The notes beneath the pieces were generated by a model. That model saw only the letters and a program-made list of their open reading frames with translations. It did no database searches and was not told the DNA's origin. The position numbers were made by a program, and so were the translations under genes. From assembly GCA_965242915.1 (NCBI GenBank), contig CBDETN010000025.1, positions 124,001-188,000 on the forward strand: a stretch of 64,000 bases of DNA, in the 5' to 3' direction. Source of the stretch: CAJXII01 sp965242915 (GTDB lineage Bacteria > Campylobacterota > Campylobacteria > Campylobacterales > Arcobacteraceae). Positions 18,239 to 26,290 of this stretch are shown here, in pieces (the first letter of the stretch is position 1; every line of letters starts with the position of its first letter).

Positions 18239-18817
18239 ATGATAAATTCAGTTAGTTCAAATGTTGGTGTTAATTACACACAAGCGGGTAGCACGAGGCA
18301 TGTGGTATCGGCAGAACAGAAAAGTGCAATTGAAAGTGTATTGGCTAAATATGATGCAAGTTTACTTAGTCAGAGTGATGCTCAAGAGATTAGTGACAGT
18401 TTTAAAGATATGGGGATACGACCCAGTCGAGATTTAAGAGAAACTATTGAAGCATCCGGTTTTGATGCTGATGAAATTAGGAACTTAAGTTCTAATCATG
18501 GTGTTCATGGAATGCCACCTCCTTTACCGGGAAAAGATGATAGTGAAGAGATAAGTTTTTTTGAAGAACTTTTATCAGAAATTCTTGATTCTAATACAAA
18601 TAATGGTGAAAAAACGGCTTTAGAAGCTGTAGAGGATTATGCCAGTAGATATTCCAATTTAACCACTGAGGCTAAGGATGAAGTTAAAGATATAATGTCA
18701 AAATTACAAGATGGCAGCGGTAACTCAAAAGTGAATACAAATAACTTAGTAATGGATTCGTTGAAGGATATATTGAGTAAATATGATAATTATGAACATA
18801 TAGAGGTATATGTCTAA
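18239..18817 (+). CDS. hypothetical acidic protein
   Basis: 192 residues, acidic, no membrane segment and no cysteine. I do not recognise a family. The N-terminus (MINSVSSNVGVNYTQAGSTR) is Ser/Asn-rich, as in secreted or flagellum-associated proteins. A proline run, MPPPLPGKDD, separates it from an acidic helical second half. SLLSQSDAQEISDSFKDMGI vaguely resembles an EF-hand-like helix-loop-helix but lacks a clear calcium loop. AAGGTTAAGG precedes the ATG. It stands alone with its own terminator, convergent with rpsO. Confidence 0.65.
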   Translation: MINSVSSNVGVNYTQAGSTRHVVSAEQKSAIESVLAKYDASLLSQSDAQEISDSFKDMGIRPSRDLRETIEASGFDADEIRNLSSNHGVHGMPPPLPGKDDSEEISFFEELLSEILDSNTNNGEKTALEAVEDYASRYSNLTTEAKDEVKDIMSKLQDGSGNSKVNTNNLVMDSLKDILSKYDNYEHIEVYV

Positions 18818-18838
18818 AGTCAAATTATTCTTGACATA

Positions 18839-18875
18839 AAAAAAGGTAGTAGATTTTAAATCTACTACCTTTTTT
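18839..18875. terminator. bidirectional terminator between the hypothetical gene and rpsO
   Basis: A-run, then GGTAGTAGATTT with its exact complement AAATCTACTACC (18845-18869), then a T-run. The symmetric A/T tails serve both converging genes. Confidence 0.9.
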
Positions 18876-18892
18876 AATCGATAAAACTAAAA

Positions 18893-19165
18893 TTATTTAG
18901 CTCTGATTCCTAATTGTGCAACTAGTTCACCAAATTTAATATAATCTGTTTTCTTAAGGTATTTAAGAAGTCTTTTTCTTTTACCTACCATTTTTAAAAG
19001 ACCTAATCTTGAAGAGTGATCTTTATGATTTACTTTTAAATGCTCAGTTAATGTACTGATTTGTTTTGTTAATACAGCGATTTGTACTTCGCTTGAACCT
19101 GTGTCTTTTTCGTTTCGTTGATGTTCAGCAATAATTGCTTGTTTTACGTCCTGATCTAAAGCCAT
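18893..19165 (-). CDS. rpsO: 30S ribosomal protein S15
   Basis: 90 residues, the usual length. Binds 16S rRNA in the platform of the small subunit and nucleates its assembly. Characteristic segments: NEKDTGSSEVQIAVLTKQI, LTEHLKVNHKDHSSRLGLL, KMVGKRKRLLKYLKKTD. The ATG at 19165 was chosen because a perfect AGGAGG lies 6 bases upstream; a frame extending to 19195 adds ten non-conserved residues. Confidence 0.97.
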   Translation of the reverse strand: MALDQDVKQAIIAEHQRNEKDTGSSEVQIAVLTKQISTLTEHLKVNHKDHSSRLGLLKMVGKRKRLLKYLKKTDYIKFGELVAQLGIRAK

Positions 19166-19260
19166 AATAGCCTCCTGATTGGTATATAGTCTCAAACATA
19201 TTTCAGTTTGGAACCGTGATTATAATTAAACTTTGATTTAAGTTTGCTTAATATTACTTC

Positions 19261-20073
19261 TTATATCACTAAAAAATAAGATAATATCATCACCAGCATT
19301 AATTTAATCAATAAAACAGCAATGCTGCCTATAATATTTCCAATCTGACAACTTGTACAAGATGAGTACTGTTTAGCTTCATATTGGGCATAAAAGAAAT
19401 AAATAATACTAACTATCAATACACCATATGATATATTCTTTTGATAATTCCAGATTGTAGACAAGGTTTCACTTTCACTTATAAAAAATGATGTTACTAA
19501 TAAAAAAGCAATAATAGTTGTTAAAATATTAGCAAACTTTAGTATGTAATCTTTATATGAAACTATGGCACAACTCTCAGTAATTGATATATTTGAACCA
19601 TATTCTAATTTTTTATCAAAGAGTTCTTTCTCATCTTTTGAGAGTTTCATTAAAAAAGTAGCACCAAATGTATAATCGATTTTTCGCTGAAGTAAAATAC
19701 TAAATTTTCCATCTGCCTTTAAGGAGTGCTGAGTACCTTCTCTATCTTGATAGACTAAACTAATAGAATTATATCTTTGTACCTCGGCGGTTAGTCCAGG
19801 AAAGTAAGCTGTACTTTCTGTAGTAGTTATTTTTCCATCCGTCTTTAATACTCTAGAATTAATTAACTCTAAAAAACTTCCATCGTCGCATTTTACAACA
19901 ACAACATTGAAATAACTTCCTATTTGATATGCTGCAAGTCCATCTAAATTATTTTCATTTATAGTATCTTTTAAATCTTGAAGTAAAGATATTAAATCTT
20001 CATTAAATATTCGTACATCTGTAGCATACTCAACACTTGGAGGTGTTGGGTATGTAATTATATTTTTAATCAT
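19261..20073 (-). CDS. peptide-deformylase-like pseudoenzyme fused to a membrane domain
   Basis: 270 residues. Residues 1-165 align with peptide deformylase. Motif 1 GxGLAAPQ is NLDGLAAYQIG, motif 2 EGCLS is ESTAYFPG, and motif 3 QHExDHLxG is QRKIDYTFG. The metal-binding Cys and both His, and the catalytic Glu, are therefore replaced, so deformylase activity is not expected. Residues about 180-270 hold three predicted transmembrane helices. The gene is last in an apparent sqr operon (11 bp after the 54-residue gene), and no Shine-Dalgarno is visible, which suggests translational coupling. The degenerate domain may sense or bind peptides. Not recognised as a named family. Confidence 0.7.
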   Translation of the reverse strand: MIKNIITYPTPPSVEYATDVRIFNEDLISLLQDLKDTINENNLDGLAAYQIGSYFNVVVVKCDDGSFLELINSRVLKTDGKITTTESTAYFPGLTAEVQRYNSISLVYQDREGTQHSLKADGKFSILLQRKIDYTFGATFLMKLSKDEKELFDKKLEYGSNISITESCAIVSYKDYILKFANILTTIIAFLLVTSFFISESETLSTIWNYQKNISYGVLIVSIIYFFYAQYEAKQYSSCTSCQIGNIIGSIAVLLIKLMLVMILSYFLVI

Positions 20074-20084
20074 ATTGTAAAAAT

Positions 20085-20249
20085 CTAGTGACTTTTACTA
20101 ACTACCACTAACATTTTTAGATTTATAATAACAAATCTTATAAATTGCCAAATTACATTAGTTCTTAATTTCTTTTGACATGAACCTGGTGTCATTGTTG
20201 TAAAGTTTTGACTATACGCTTTAATATGTTTTTCTTCTTCTAATGCCAT
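20085..20249 (-). CDS. 54-residue basic membrane-associated protein in the sqr operon
   Basis: The frame starts MALEEEKHIKAYSQNFTTMT and contains PGSCQKKLRTNVIWQFIRF followed by a hydrophobic helix (VIINLKMLVVV). AAGGA precedes the ATG; the gene begins 24 bp after sqr and ends 11 bp before the deformylase-like gene. The net-positive C-terminal amphipathic/hydrophobic helix suggests attachment to the inner face of the membrane, where SQR also acts. It may be a small SQR partner. No family name known. Confidence 0.7.
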   Translation of the reverse strand: MALEEEKHIKAYSQNFTTMTPGSCQKKLRTNVIWQFIRFVIINLKMLVVVSKSH

Positions 20250-20273
20250 TTTATTTTCCTTATAATTTATTTT

Positions 20274-21743
20274 CTATTCTGGAATCATTGTCCAGCCAGT
20301 TTTTAACTTAGCTTTCCAAATAAATAAGTGATGAAGGATATGTTTAATCCAGTGACCAGCAAGTCCAATTTCACCAAATGTATAATTTGTATCACGACCT
20401 GTTCCCGGGTATTTTTCAAAATCAGGAACAACAGGATAAATTGTCATCGCAGCAGCTGTACCATCAAAGATACCTTTACCGGCAGATGCAACACAAGCAG
20501 CACCCATATTAGCCATAGAAGCCTCTTTTAATGGAGCATCTTCACCTTTTAAAATTCTGTCACAGATACTTCTAGCAACAGCTTTACCGATAATACCTGA
20601 AGGCATACCTGTACGAGGAGGAGTTGGTCCAATTGGAGTTCCAGCCGGTGATTTCATTGGTTTAGAAATTGGATGAGGAGGAGCAAATGCAATACCACAA
20701 GCAAACATATTTGAGTAAGTTGGATTTTGATAAGTTTTCGGCCAATCAGAAGCTTTCCAATTTTCATATGCCCCTGCACCATAATTTGCATCTACTTTCA
20801 TAAATCCATTTGGAGCAAAAACAGTATCTGTAATATCTGAACCATCTTTATCAATAGCTTTTAATCCAACACCTGCAAATGGAGGAATTAACATAGAAAA
20901 ATCAAATTCTTCTTCACCCATAGAACCATCAAGAAGTTCATAAGAAACTTTACCCTCTTCAACTTTATTTACATGAGCACCGATTATCCATGGAATTCCA
21001 CGCTCAGTAAATAATGATTCTGCAAATATTTTAGAACTAACTGCAAATCCCATACTTTTCATATGAAGTCCACCAACACCAAAGTCGCCTAAGAATGATT
21101 CGTTAGATATCCATTTAATATCAGCCATATCTCGAACACCAGCTTTATTTAACTCATGTTCAATATTAAAGATATACTCAAATGCAGCACCTTGACAAGT
21201 ACACATACCATGACCGGTACCGATTAAGAATTTTTGCCGCTCGCCATTTTTCATTTTCTCAATACATTTTTGAAACTCATGATTTGCATGTACTGCATGA
21301 TCAGCAGTACAAACTGAAACAGTATACTCACCTAAGTTACTGCCAATACCAAGACCTGGAGTTGCACCAAAGTTAAGTTTTGGTCCTGTTGCATTGATTA
21401 AATAATCATATTCTAATTCTTCTGTTTGACCAGCATGATCTTTATCCGTAAATTCAATTGTTACAAATTCTTTATCACTACCTTCTTTTCCCTTTGGATG
21501 AATAGATACAGCTTTAGCCTGCTTGTATGTAATGCCGGCTTTTTTATAAACTGGAGCCAAATCAAAAGTAACATCATCTTTATTCATCCCTCCTACACCA
21601 ACCCAAATATTTGATGGAATCCAATTCCATTTTGCATTTGGAGTTACAACTACTACTTCATGCGAATTTCCAAGCCACTCAGCTGCAAATGTTGCCGCGG
21701 TATGTCCTGAAACACCACCACCTAAAACAATTAGTCTTGCCAT
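20274..21743 (-). CDS. sqr: sulfide:quinone oxidoreductase (FAD-dependent)
   Basis: 489 residues. The N-terminal FAD-binding GGGVSGHTAATFAAEWLG, the NATGPKLNFG box and the second dinucleotide region (FLIGTGHGMCTCQGAAFEYI) place it in the SQR/flavocytochrome c sulfide dehydrogenase family. Cysteines in GMCTCQG, MFACGIAF and GAACVASAG are candidates for the redox-active pair and third SQR cysteine. The C-terminal HWIKHILHHLFIWKAKLKTG is an amphipathic membrane anchor. It oxidises sulfide and reduces quinone. It is longer than type I SQR (about 430), as in types III to VI. First gene of a three-gene operon. Confidence 0.87.
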   Translation of the reverse strand: MARLIVLGGGVSGHTAATFAAEWLGNSHEVVVVTPNAKWNWIPSNIWVGVGGMNKDDVTFDLAPVYKKAGITYKQAKAVSIHPKGKEGSDKEFVTIEFTDKDHAGQTEELEYDYLINATGPKLNFGATPGLGIGSNLGEYTVSVCTADHAVHANHEFQKCIEKMKNGERQKFLIGTGHGMCTCQGAAFEYIFNIEHELNKAGVRDMADIKWISNESFLGDFGVGGLHMKSMGFAVSSKIFAESLFTERGIPWIIGAHVNKVEEGKVSYELLDGSMGEEEFDFSMLIPPFAGVGLKAIDKDGSDITDTVFAPNGFMKVDANYGAGAYENWKASDWPKTYQNPTYSNMFACGIAFAPPHPISKPMKSPAGTPIGPTPPRTGMPSGIIGKAVARSICDRILKGEDAPLKEASMANMGAACVASAGKGIFDGTAAAMTIYPVVPDFEKYPGTGRDTNYTFGEIGLAGHWIKHILHHLFIWKAKLKTGWTMIPE

Positions 21744-21873
21744 AAGTAATCCTTAATATTTTTATTGTTATGAATTATAACTAATTCCAATAACTTTCAT
21801 TGATAAGTTTAATCAAATAAGATTTAATCTTTGCTTAATGTAGTATTATTTATTCTTATATTTAAAATAATAT

Positions 21874-21933
21874 TGACCCATAGTCATATTAAATATGTTT
21901 TAAGTATTTTTATCATAAAATGACCATTAGTCA
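21874..21933 (+). promoter_or_regulatory. twin TetR-type operators upstream of the efflux operon
   Basis: TGACCCATAGTCA (21874-21886) and TGACCATTAGTCA (21921-21933) are two 13-bp copies of TGAC-N5-GTCA, 47 bp apart, 42 bp and more upstream of the TetR gene start. TTGACC at the first copy could double as a -35 box. The arrangement suits binding by the adjacent TetR repressor. Confidence 0.65.
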
Positions 21934-21974
21934 AGAAAATAATTTAATTTTTAAACTTAAGTTAGGAAAATTTT

Positions 21975-22583
21975 ATGCCAAAGATTATAGATAAGTTACA
22001 AAAAAGACAAGACATAGCTTTACGCAGTACTGAACTTTTTGTTGAAAAAGGATTTAGCAAACTCACTGTGAGTGAAGTAGCTAAAAATGCACAGATAGCC
22101 AAGGGTACAATATACGAATATTTTGAAAGTAAAGAAGATATTGTATTTGCAATTATTGAGTATGCACAAAAAGCTTATGATAATGAAGTTTTAACTAATA
22201 TTAATAAAACACAATCTATTAAAGAAAAAGTGAATTATCTTTTTAGTTTATGTATAGCAAAAGATCTGGATGCTGTAAAAAGAAGAAAAATATATAAAGA
22301 GTTTATAGCTATAGTTTTGAGTGAACCAAGTGTTAAGATGATTAAATTTCAACAAGATATTAAAGACAAATATACTAATTGGCTTAAAGATATTTTGATA
22401 GAAGGTATAAAAGATAAAAAGCTAAAGCCTGAAGCTTTAGAATTTGCAGATGGTTTATTTGCCATGGCAGAAGGGGTATTGATGTTTTCTCATATAAAGA
22501 ATTATTTTGATGCAGATATACTTCAGTCACATATAGATTCATTATTTAGGTTAATACAAATAGGAGATGAAGAGAATGAATAA
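21975..22583 (+). CDS. TetR/AcrR-family repressor of the efflux operon
   Basis: 202 residues. The N-terminal helix-turn-helix is ALRSTELFVEKGFSKLTVSE, then VAKNAQIAKGTIYEYFESKE, matching the TetR DNA-binding domain. The rest is an all-helical ligand-binding/dimer domain ending with FADGLFAMAEGVLMFSHI. It overlaps the outer-membrane efflux gene by 8 bp, so it is the first gene of the tetR-tolC-mfp-rnd operon and probably represses it through the twin TGAC-N5-GTCA sites upstream. The inducer is unknown. Confidence 0.92.
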   Translation: MPKIIDKLQKRQDIALRSTELFVEKGFSKLTVSEVAKNAQIAKGTIYEYFESKEDIVFAIIEYAQKAYDNEVLTNINKTQSIKEKVNYLFSLCIAKDLDAVKRRKIYKEFIAIVLSEPSVKMIKFQQDIKDKYTNWLKDILIEGIKDKKLKPEALEFADGLFAMAEGVLMFSHIKNYFDADILQSHIDSLFRLIQIGDEENE

Positions 22584-23958
22584 AAAACTATTATTACTTA
22601 CAATACCGGCATTGCTTTTGGCTAAAACTGTAAGTTTTCAAGAGGCTTTAAATTTAACTTTAGAAAACAATAAAGAGTTAAAAGCGAAAAAATTAGATAT
22701 TAAAAAATCTCAATTAGATTTAAACGAAGCAAAAGGTTATGATTACGGTAATTTAGTATTTAATGAAAATATTGTAAGAACAAATAATGCAGGGCATGTA
22801 TTTGGTATGAAACTGGCTTCAAGAGAAGCCTCATTCGCAGATTTTGGTTTTGATGAATTTTTAGCTTTAAGTGGAGCTGATGCAAGTGGTGATACAATTT
22901 TAGCAACACAACCAAAAAAATTAAACTTTCCAAAGGCTATCACTAACTATGAAACAAAGCTTACATATAAAGTACCGCTTTATACAGGAGATAAACTTAA
23001 AAATGCTAAAAAAATGGCAAAACTGCAGGTTTTAGCGCAAAAAGCAAAATATAATTATGATGAAAAAGCATTGGGATTGGAAGTTTTAAAAGCATATAAC
23101 GGAGCAGTAGCATCAAAAGAATTTATCAAAGCTACAACAAAAGCAAAGGAAGCAACTAACTCTTTTGTAAATTTTGCCAGTGAATTATTTAAAGAGGGAT
23201 TAGTAACTTCTATAGATGTAAAACAAGCAAAAGTTTATGATCTGGGTGTTGATGCCAAGATGTTAGAAGCTCAAAATAGATATGAATTAGCTCTTTCATA
23301 TCTGAAATTTTTAACTAGTGACAGTTCAATAACTGATGTTCACAGTTTTGAAGAGATTTTGATTGGCTCTTCTGCTTTACCGACATTACAAAATCAAGCA
23401 CATCAAAACAGAGAAGATTTTAAATGGATGAAATATAACACAGATACTATGAGAACAAAAATAGATTTTGACGGGGCTGATTTATATCCTATGATAGGTG
23501 CTCAACTTGAAGTTGGAAATAATGATAACAGTTTTGATAGTTTTGATGGTAAGCATGATTATTATTTAGGGGCAATTGGATTGTCTTATACATTATTTGA
23601 TGCAGATATATCTTCAATCAAAAAGCAAAAAGCAAAAATAGCATATAAAAAAACACAACATTATTTTGAATATATGAAAGATGGTATTGCTCTTGAGGTT
23701 GAAAAAAATATGTTAACTCTTCAAACAAAAAGAAAAGTATTAATTCAAAAGAAAAAAGCGCAAAATTTATCTAATGAAGTTTTAACTCAATCAGAAGAGA
23801 TGTATAAAAATCATCTAATAAATATGAGCAATTTACTTATGCAGCAAGCAAATCAACAAAAATCAAGTGCTGAAACGATTATGGCAAAATATGAGCAGTC
23901 GATGGCAGCTGCTACTCTAAAGATATCTTTAGGTCAAACATTAAAAAAGGAAAACTAG
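22576..23958 (+). CDS. TolC-like outer-membrane efflux protein
   Basis: 460 residues. Signal peptide MNKKLLLLTIPALLLAK, then two repeats of the OEP fold (FQEALNLTLENNKELKAKKL at the start; LEVEKNMLTLQTKRK and SEEMYKNHLINMSNLLMQQA in the second). It forms the trimeric exit duct for the MFP/RND components encoded next. The ATG at 22576 was chosen because AGGAG lies 9 bases upstream; the in-frame ATG at 22567 directly abuts that AGGAG. Confidence 0.9.
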   Translation: MNKKLLLLTIPALLLAKTVSFQEALNLTLENNKELKAKKLDIKKSQLDLNEAKGYDYGNLVFNENIVRTNNAGHVFGMKLASREASFADFGFDEFLALSGADASGDTILATQPKKLNFPKAITNYETKLTYKVPLYTGDKLKNAKKMAKLQVLAQKAKYNYDEKALGLEVLKAYNGAVASKEFIKATTKAKEATNSFVNFASELFKEGLVTSIDVKQAKVYDLGVDAKMLEAQNRYELALSYLKFLTSDSSITDVHSFEEILIGSSALPTLQNQAHQNREDFKWMKYNTDTMRTKIDFDGADLYPMIGAQLEVGNNDNSFDSFDGKHDYYLGAIGLSYTLFDADISSIKKQKAKIAYKKTQHYFEYMKDGIALEVEKNMLTLQTKRKVLIQKKKAQNLSNEVLTQSEEMYKNHLINMSNLLMQQANQQKSSAETIMAKYEQSMAAATLKISLGQTLKKEN

Positions 23959-23960
23959 AA

Positions 23961-24731
23961 ATGAAAAATAAAAATATAATACAAAAACTAGGATTGGCAA
24001 TATTACTAGTTGCAAATATATCATTTGCTAAAACTATAGAACTAAGTTCAACAGTTATTTCAGATAATGAAAAATATATCACAAGTAGATTTATGGGATT
24101 TATAAAATCTGTAAATGTAGCAGAGGGTGATATTGTAAAAAAAGGGCAGCTTCTTTATGCTATAGATTCTACTGAAATAGATAGTAAAAAACAACAGGCA
24201 CTACTTGGTGTTCAAATGTATGAAAATCAATATCTAACTATGAAAAGAAACTATGAAAGATTTAAAAGATTATTAGAGAAAGGTTTGGTTTCTAAATTTG
24301 AAGTGGAACAACTTGAATTGGGTACAAAAAATCTTGAAGATATGGTAAAAATTAGTAAAGCTCAAGTAAAAGAGGTAGATAACCAATACCGATACTTAAC
24401 AATAAAAGCTCCAAATAATGGTGTAATAATAAGAAAAACCATAAAAGCCGGAGAGATGGCAATACCTGGTATGCCTGCTCTTGTATTATCTGATTTAAGT
24501 TCTTTAAAAATAAAAACAGAGGTTAGTGAGAGTGATCTAAAAAATATATTTGTTGGGCAAAAGGCAAGGATAGAGATACCATCTATGAATTTAAAAACAA
24601 CTGGAAAAATTGTAGCAATAATACCAAGCTCTAATCCTATGACACATACATTTACTATTAAATTATCATTTAAAGAAACTAAAAATGTTTTCCCAGGTAT
24701 GTATGCTAAAGTATTTATTGATACGAAGTAA
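23961..24731 (+). CDS. RND periplasmic adaptor (membrane fusion protein)
   Basis: 256 residues, short for the family (330-400). Signal sequence (LGLAILLVANISFA), then the split biotinyl-lipoyl half FMGFIKSVNVAEGDIVKKGQ, a helical hairpin (residues about 75-135), the second half TIKAPNNGVIIRKTIKAGEM and a beta-barrel region (LKNIFVGQKARIEIPSMNLK). It lacks a clear membrane-proximal domain. Bridges the inner-membrane RND pump and the TolC-like duct. AAGGA ribosome binding site, 2 bp after the previous stop. Confidence 0.9.
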   Translation: MKNKNIIQKLGLAILLVANISFAKTIELSSTVISDNEKYITSRFMGFIKSVNVAEGDIVKKGQLLYAIDSTEIDSKKQQALLGVQMYENQYLTMKRNYERFKRLLEKGLVSKFEVEQLELGTKNLEDMVKISKAQVKEVDNQYRYLTIKAPNNGVIIRKTIKAGEMAIPGMPALVLSDLSSLKIKTEVSESDLKNIFVGQKARIEIPSMNLKTTGKIVAIIPSSNPMTHTFTIKLSFKETKNVFPGMYAKVFIDTK

Positions 24732-24742
24732 GGGAATTATTT

Positions 24743-26290
24743 ATGAAAGAACAAGAACAGAATATAGCAGGTAGATTAGCAAAAGGATTTATAGAACATC
24801 CTTTAACTTTAGTTTTAGCTATATTTATTTTAGCAGTTGGATATATGGCTTTAAATCTTACTCCAAGGGAAGAAAATCCGCAAATAAAAGTAGCAGGCGG
24901 TGCAGTAATTGTCCCTATGCCTGGGGCTAGTGCAAGTGAGATACAAAAAGTTATCATAGAGCCTTTAGAGCGAAAAATCAGAGCTATTAAAGGTGTTGAA
25001 AATATTTTTTCAATAGCTCGTGAATCTGTAGGTATTATACAAGTTCAATATTATATAGGTGAAGACAAAGCAGAATCTGATTTGAAACTTTATGACCAAA
25101 TTATGAGAAATATGGACTCTATGCCAAAAGGTGCGATGCAGCCAATTATTAAAACTATGGATATAGATACAGATATACCAGTTGCAACAATTGCTTTTTA
25201 CAATAAAGATAAAAGTTTATCACAAACTTATCTTTATAAAAGAATCAGCAAGTTAGGGCATGATATAAATAAAATTAAAAATGTTGCTGTTGTTGATTTA
25301 AAAGGTGAGAAAAAAGAGCAATACAATGTGCAGGTTGATTTAGGGAAACTGTCTGGTTATCATTTGTCTTTAGGACAGATTATGGAATCTATTCAAGGAT
25401 TATCATTTGAACTACCTGATGTAAAAGGTAGAACAAAAAATAATGAGATAGTGATGTTTGGAATTGAAAGTGCTATTGAGAGTGAAGAGGATCTGAATAA
25501 TATTTTAGTAGCATCATACATGGGTAGTCCAATTTATCTTAAAAATATAGCAAAAGTAACAAAAAGTTATGATATACAAAATAAAAAAACAGCTCTGCTT
25601 TACATTCCAAATAGTGATGAGATACAACAAATAACTTTAACTATCTCTAAACTAAAAGGTGCGAATACAGTTGTAATAAACAATAAAATATTTGATTACC
25701 TTGAAACTATAAGTGATGATTTGGAAAAAGCAAATATAGGATATGTGATAACTAGAGATGATGGATATACAGCAAATCATGCGGTTAATGAGCTTATGTT
25801 TCATCTTGTAATATCTATTGTTATTATAGCTATTTTACTTGTATTTACTTTAGGATTTAAAGAAGCTGTTATTGTATCTTTAACAGTACCTATGATTTTA
25901 GCACTTACCCTTTTTGTAGGGTTTTTAATAGGGGAAACGATAAATAGAATTACTTTATTTGCTCTTTTACTCTCTCTAGGACTTTTAGTTGATGCGGCTA
26001 TTATTGTAATTGAAAATATCCATAGACATTTACAAGATGAAGATAGTAAAGATAAAACGGTAAAACAAATAGCAATTGAAGCTACAAATGAGATAGGAAA
26101 TCCTACAAATATTGCTACATTGGCAATCATTATGACATTTATCCCAATGTTTTTTGTGGGCGGGATGATGGGTCAGTTTATGCATCCTTTACCTGTATTT
26201 GTACCTATTGCATTGCTTATGTCATTGTTTGTTGCATATATATTTACACCATATCTTGTAAATAAAATGTTAAAGAAGAAGGAGCACTAA
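24743..26290 (+). CDS. RND efflux permease, N-terminal half (split gene)
   Basis: 515 residues. First membrane helix (LTLVLAIFILAVGYMAL), TPREENPQIKVAGGAVIVPM, GASASEIQKVIIEPLERKI, and the porter region, followed by helices 2-6 (LVISIVIIAILLVFTLGF through LMSLFVAYIFTPYLVNKML). DAAIIVIENIHRHLQ is the helix-4 region that carries the proton-relay aspartates in RND pumps. It corresponds to the first half of a roughly 1030-residue permease. It stops at a TAATG overlap with the second half. Substrate unknown. Confidence 0.9.
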   Translation: MKEQEQNIAGRLAKGFIEHPLTLVLAIFILAVGYMALNLTPREENPQIKVAGGAVIVPMPGASASEIQKVIIEPLERKIRAIKGVENIFSIARESVGIIQVQYYIGEDKAESDLKLYDQIMRNMDSMPKGAMQPIIKTMDIDTDIPVATIAFYNKDKSLSQTYLYKRISKLGHDINKIKNVAVVDLKGEKKEQYNVQVDLGKLSGYHLSLGQIMESIQGLSFELPDVKGRTKNNEIVMFGIESAIESEEDLNNILVASYMGSPIYLKNIAKVTKSYDIQNKKTALLYIPNSDEIQQITLTISKLKGANTVVINNKIFDYLETISDDLEKANIGYVITRDDGYTANHAVNELMFHLVISIVIIAILLVFTLGFKEAVIVSLTVPMILALTLFVGFLIGETINRITLFALLLSLGLLVDAAIIVIENIHRHLQDEDSKDKTVKQIAIEATNEIGNPTNIATLAIIMTFIPMFFVGGMMGQFMHPLPVFVPIALLMSLFVAYIFTPYLVNKMLKKKEH

